Notes under the pieces: generated by a model
The model's input: the letters and a program-made list of their open reading frames with translations, nothing else
Told to the model about the DNA's origin: nothing
Databases searched by the model: none
Source of the DNA: Larix sibirica
Taxonomy: Eukaryota; Streptophyta; Pinopsida; Pinales; Pinaceae
Length of the DNA stretch: 20,532 nucleotides
Reading direction: 5' to 3'
Assembly (NCBI GenBank): GCA_004151065.3
Contig: NWUY0300008245.1
Location: 7,216 to 27,747 of the forward strand
Shown here: in pieces, positions 18,175 to 20,532 of the stretch
Layout of the letters: each line of letters starts with the position of its first letter
Position numbering within the stretch: position 1 is the first letter of the stretch
Position numbers and translations under genes: made by a program

Positions 18175-19358
18175 CTAGTCATCATCAGAGATGGGGATCA
18201 AAGGAACCACTTGACCCATGGTTAGTTTGTGAGTCTTCTCTACAAATTTGATTCCATGAGCAACTTTGGTAATGATATTGAGCTTTCCTTCCAGTTTCCC
18301 TATCTGAGTCTGAATATCATCCAACTATAGCAAGATTTCATTATAAGCTTCATTGCACTCTAAGAGTGCTTCTCCCATCAGATTATTTATTTTCCAATAT
18401 AATGCCATTGTTTTAAAATATTTGGAGTCGCATGCCCAAGAAGTGCCTGTATCAGGTATCAGGGTTTCAAGTCAACCTCAATTTCTTCATGTTGTAGAGA
18501 GCTTTTGTCCATCTGGACTTCATCTTCAACTTGAGAAATATCTCATTGAATGTGGTATGGGATCTATTCCTAGGAAGCAGTTGTAGCACTTATGGACTCT
18601 TTCTTAACTTTGGAGTAAGTATTCAGACCTTTACCCTTGCACTCACGTCGGCCTCTATCTTTGTTGGGCATCCGAGAGAGAAGTAAGTTGAAGGATTCCC
18701 TAGGGAATGTGAGGCCCTGAATATTGGGGAGAATCAGAGGATAAATTACCAGATCTACCATTGAATCTTTCTTAGAAGTGTCAAATTAGAAAGCTAAAGT
18801 CACTTTGGAGTCGTCTTTTTCCTCTTCCAAACAGATAAATTCAGCAAAGTCGAAAGTGCCAAGTCCAACCAAGTTACATGGAGGTGGTTGAGAACGAAGG
18901 AAGCAAACATAAACATACCATGCATTAACCTAATTTCCAAATGGGACAACGATGGAAACTCCTACTTTTTCTTACCCTCCACCTGAACGATTACTAAGGA
19001 CTGAAAGATAATCATGCTTCGATATTGAACCATCTCTCCATCAATTGTCATCCTCTAAAACATTTCTAGATAAATCATGGCATAGATGGGTATCATACTA
19101 TGGAAACCCCGAGGGATGTTATATTCCACCGAGGTCATGAGTACTTTCATTAATGGGAGCATGTGAAACATCTCACCCTCCCTTGCCACCTATATCCTCA
19201 CAATCATCAACTAGGCATGACCAAGTGTGCCCCACATTAGACAACAACCAGTTATCAGTCATGGTTTCCTCTTCTAACACCTCATATAAGGAATTGAAGT
19301 CTCCATCAACAAGATTTGCATAGCCAAAAGTTAGTGTGGAGGCTAGAGTAAGGGACCA
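18175..19358 (-). pseudogene. ORF2 C-terminal extension after RNase H in LINE C
   Basis: After the RNase H stop (19359-19361) the same frame continues for about 320 codons: FGYANLVDGDFNSLYEVLEE, LVDDCEDIGGKGG, SISKHDYLSVLSNRSGGG, LGTFDFAEFICLEEEKDD, KKDSMVDLVIYPLILPNIQG, SRMPNKDRGRRECKGKG and VEDEVQMDKSSLQHEEIEVD. One frameshift near 18400-18420 leads to MALYWKINNLMGEALLECNE, LDDIQTQIGKLEGKLNIITK and a terminal PLISDDD-like end (VVPLIPISDDD) with TAG at 18175. A nuclear-import-like basic patch (KDRGRRECKGKG) is followed by acidic and coiled-coil-like sequence. All stops can come from single C-to-T or G-to-A changes. I do not recognise the family; the function is unknown. Confidence 0.6.
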
Positions 19359-19856
19359 TTAAGTTTCCAAGATATCTTGGCCATAGTTAAATCCTTCATT
19401 GGCCAACCGATAAACCACTTTGTTGTTCATTCGGTGAACATGGGAGGGGACGAGAGATGAAATATGAGCGAGAGAATGAGCTAATTGTTTCAGTCCCACT
19501 TCCAAGCACCAGTTGCTATATATTTTACTAATTGGAGAGCCATTATGGAGCTTCGTTAACATTTGAATGATAATCTGGGAGTCGCCTTCCACAAGAATGT
19601 TTTGGAATACTTGTCTAATTTCAATTTGAAGGCCATACTCTAAATCAAATAGTTTTATTGTATTACTAATTTTTATACCTGAAGATCCTGCATAAATCCA
19701 AACAATTTTCCCTTGATCATTATGGATAAGTCCACCAAATCCTGCCATGCCTAGATTTCTCTTTGAAGCACCATCAAAATTGAGTGTCATAAAACCAGTT
19801 GGGCTAGAGTCCATTGTTTCAAGATAATGGTTAGAGGGTTTGAAGGAATGGGCCAA
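19359..19856 (-). pseudogene. LINE RNase H domain (open frame, catalytic residues lost)
   Basis: RNase H removes the RNA strand of RNA/DNA hybrids during retrotransposition. The 165-codon open frame contains the plant RVT_3 pattern: LNFDGASKRNLGMAGFGGLI (first Asp kept), SNTIKLFDLEYGL, where the family has N-x-AE-L so the catalytic Glu is missing, and LVEGDSQIIIQ (second Asp kept). Next is HVHRMNNKVVYRLANEG, where the family has VADRLAN so the last Asp is Tyr. Two of four catalytic acids are therefore gone even though the frame is open. The TAA at 19359 is probably a decay stop, since the frame continues in protein-like sequence. The ATG at 19856 is internal to ORF2 and not a true start. Confidence 0.8.
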
Positions 19857-19931
19857 GAGAGTTTATAGACTAAGTAGAAACCCCAAACCTGCAATATGTT
19901 TTTATCCTTGTCTTGACATTTCTATACCTCC

Positions 19932-20532
19932 TTAAACCAATGGGATATTTGAATCGTCTCTAGAATATTGCAACAAATATTGCTCCAAATCATATGTTTT
20001 ATCATTTATGTGTTTATTACATTCTCTCCACATTTCACAAAGGACGAAGCCAAGGAATAGTTTCCAGTAACGATTCAAAATTGGGTTTAGGAAAGCTCCA
20101 TTTATCCATTGTTCTATGGTTGATATGTTGTCCCTATCTCTATCCATTTGTTGTAAGAGGGTCGCACTTGATCCCATAGAGATGAGACAAAAGAACATTG
20201 ATCCAATAGATGCTCCATGGTTTCCTCCTCAACACAATAAGGTGACACGAAGAAGAACCTTCAAATCCCCTTTGGATAAGTTGGTCCCAGTTTAAATGTT
20301 TCTTCCTAGCTACCAACCATAGGAAGATGGGTACTTTTGGCCATAAATTATGATTTTAGATTTTCTTCCATATGGGTTTGGTGTCCTCTTTAGGGAATTC
20401 AACAATTTGAGAGTAGGCTTCACTTCGAGAGAAACAATCTTCAGCTTTGTGTCCCCATCACAACTTGTCCAGTCCAAGTTTGACTCCCAATTTAGGTTTT
20501 CTGGAATGTTTGGCCATTCTTCTTTAGGTAAA
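19932..20532 (-). pseudogene. LINE ORF2 zf-RVT region and linker, frameshifted
   Basis: The zf-RVT module follows the reverse transcriptase in plant LINEs. On the minus strand, fragments read PIFLWLVARKKHLNWDQLIQ and RGFEGSSSCHL. A small frame change follows, then CVEEETMEHLLDQCSFVSSL with the metal-binding pattern C-x2-C...H-x4-C (Cys at 20234-20236, His at 20210-20212, Cys at 20195-20197). The 88-codon open part (19932-20198, in a third frame) continues LLQQMDRDRDNISTIEQWIN and LFLGFVLCEMWRECNKHIND, matching the 'W......W.IWK.RN...' linker before RNase H. The plus-strand frame at 19994-20179 is a shadow. Confidence 0.7.

Larger units (their letters stand above)
17972..20532 (-). mobile_element. 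LINE (L1-type) 3' part, 'LINE C', running off the right edge
   Basis: Read from the right edge on the minus strand: reverse transcriptase zinc-binding region (zf-RVT, about 20160-20400), linker, RNase H (19359-19856), a long extension in the same frame, stop at 18175-18177, about 200 bases of T-rich 3' UTR, and a six-base A-run at 17972-17977. The order is that of plant L1-type ORF2. The reverse transcriptase and endonuclease parts, if present, lie beyond 20532. Confidence 0.75.

Noticed and set aside
18353-18586. 77-codon plus-strand frame
   Set aside because: Antisense to the LINE C extension; composition is that of a reverse-strand reading.
1-20532. CRISPR array, bacterial operon, or phage defence system
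   Set aside because: There are no regularly spaced identical repeats with unique spacers and no prokaryotic gene packing; all evidence points to plant nuclear repeat DNA.

Overview
The window is nuclear DNA from a plant, most likely a seed plant with a large transposon-rich genome (possibly a gymnosperm; this is a weak inference). The reasons are the high A+T content, non-LTR retrotransposon remnants with plant-type DUF4283, zf-RVT and RNase H modules, a Copia-type LTR element primed from the initiator-Met tRNA, poly(A)-ended insertions with 16-17 bp target-site duplications, and nested repeats. I see no intact host gene, no tRNA or rRNA, no CRISPR array and no bacterial operon. Nearly every open frame is a fragment of decayed retroelement coding sequence. 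Two single N bases (6968 and 14413) mark assembly uncertainties.

Layout. 1-256 is A+T-rich flank. 273-1771 is a 5'-truncated LINE on the + strand, bounded by a 16-bp target-site duplication. It keeps an RNase H remnant followed by a long in-frame extension ending in a coiled coil. 1940-3146 looks like another LINE-type 3' region with an A-tail. 3953-4048 is a 48-bp tandem duplication. 4319-4468 and 6970-7118 are a 150-bp direct repeat pair about 95% identical, the second starting next to an N. Between them lie a minus-strand LINE ORF1 remnant (DUF4283 domain, about 5270-5850), an LTR-like segment (5956-6718) and a 65-bp tandem repeat.

7871-10964 is a minus-strand, internally deleted Copia-type LTR retrotransposon. 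It has two LTRs of about 675 bp, a PBS, a PPT, a decayed gag with zinc knuckle and the last part of pol; the rest of pol is gone and an unidentified 112-codon frame sits in the gap. 11466-14380 holds two direct copies of a 1.2-1.35 kb segment of unknown origin, with fragments of a glutamine/asparagine-rich protein readable in both. 14729-15195 is a minus-strand RNase H pseudogene.

16170-16360 is a 95-bp tandem repeat. Into it a 1,328-bp insert (16367-17694) was placed, flanked by a perfect 17-bp target-site duplication and ending in an A-run. 17972-20532 is the 3' part of a second LINE on the minus strand (zf-RVT, RNase H, C-terminal extension, 3' UTR, A-tail) that runs off the right edge.

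The most interesting signal is that two LINEs in one window keep a long reading frame (about 330 and 395 codons) beyond the RNase H domain in the same frame. Those stretches are acidic and coiled-coil-like, suggesting an ORF2 with an extra C-terminal module. The gene pieces do not work together; this is a record of successive insertions and decay.
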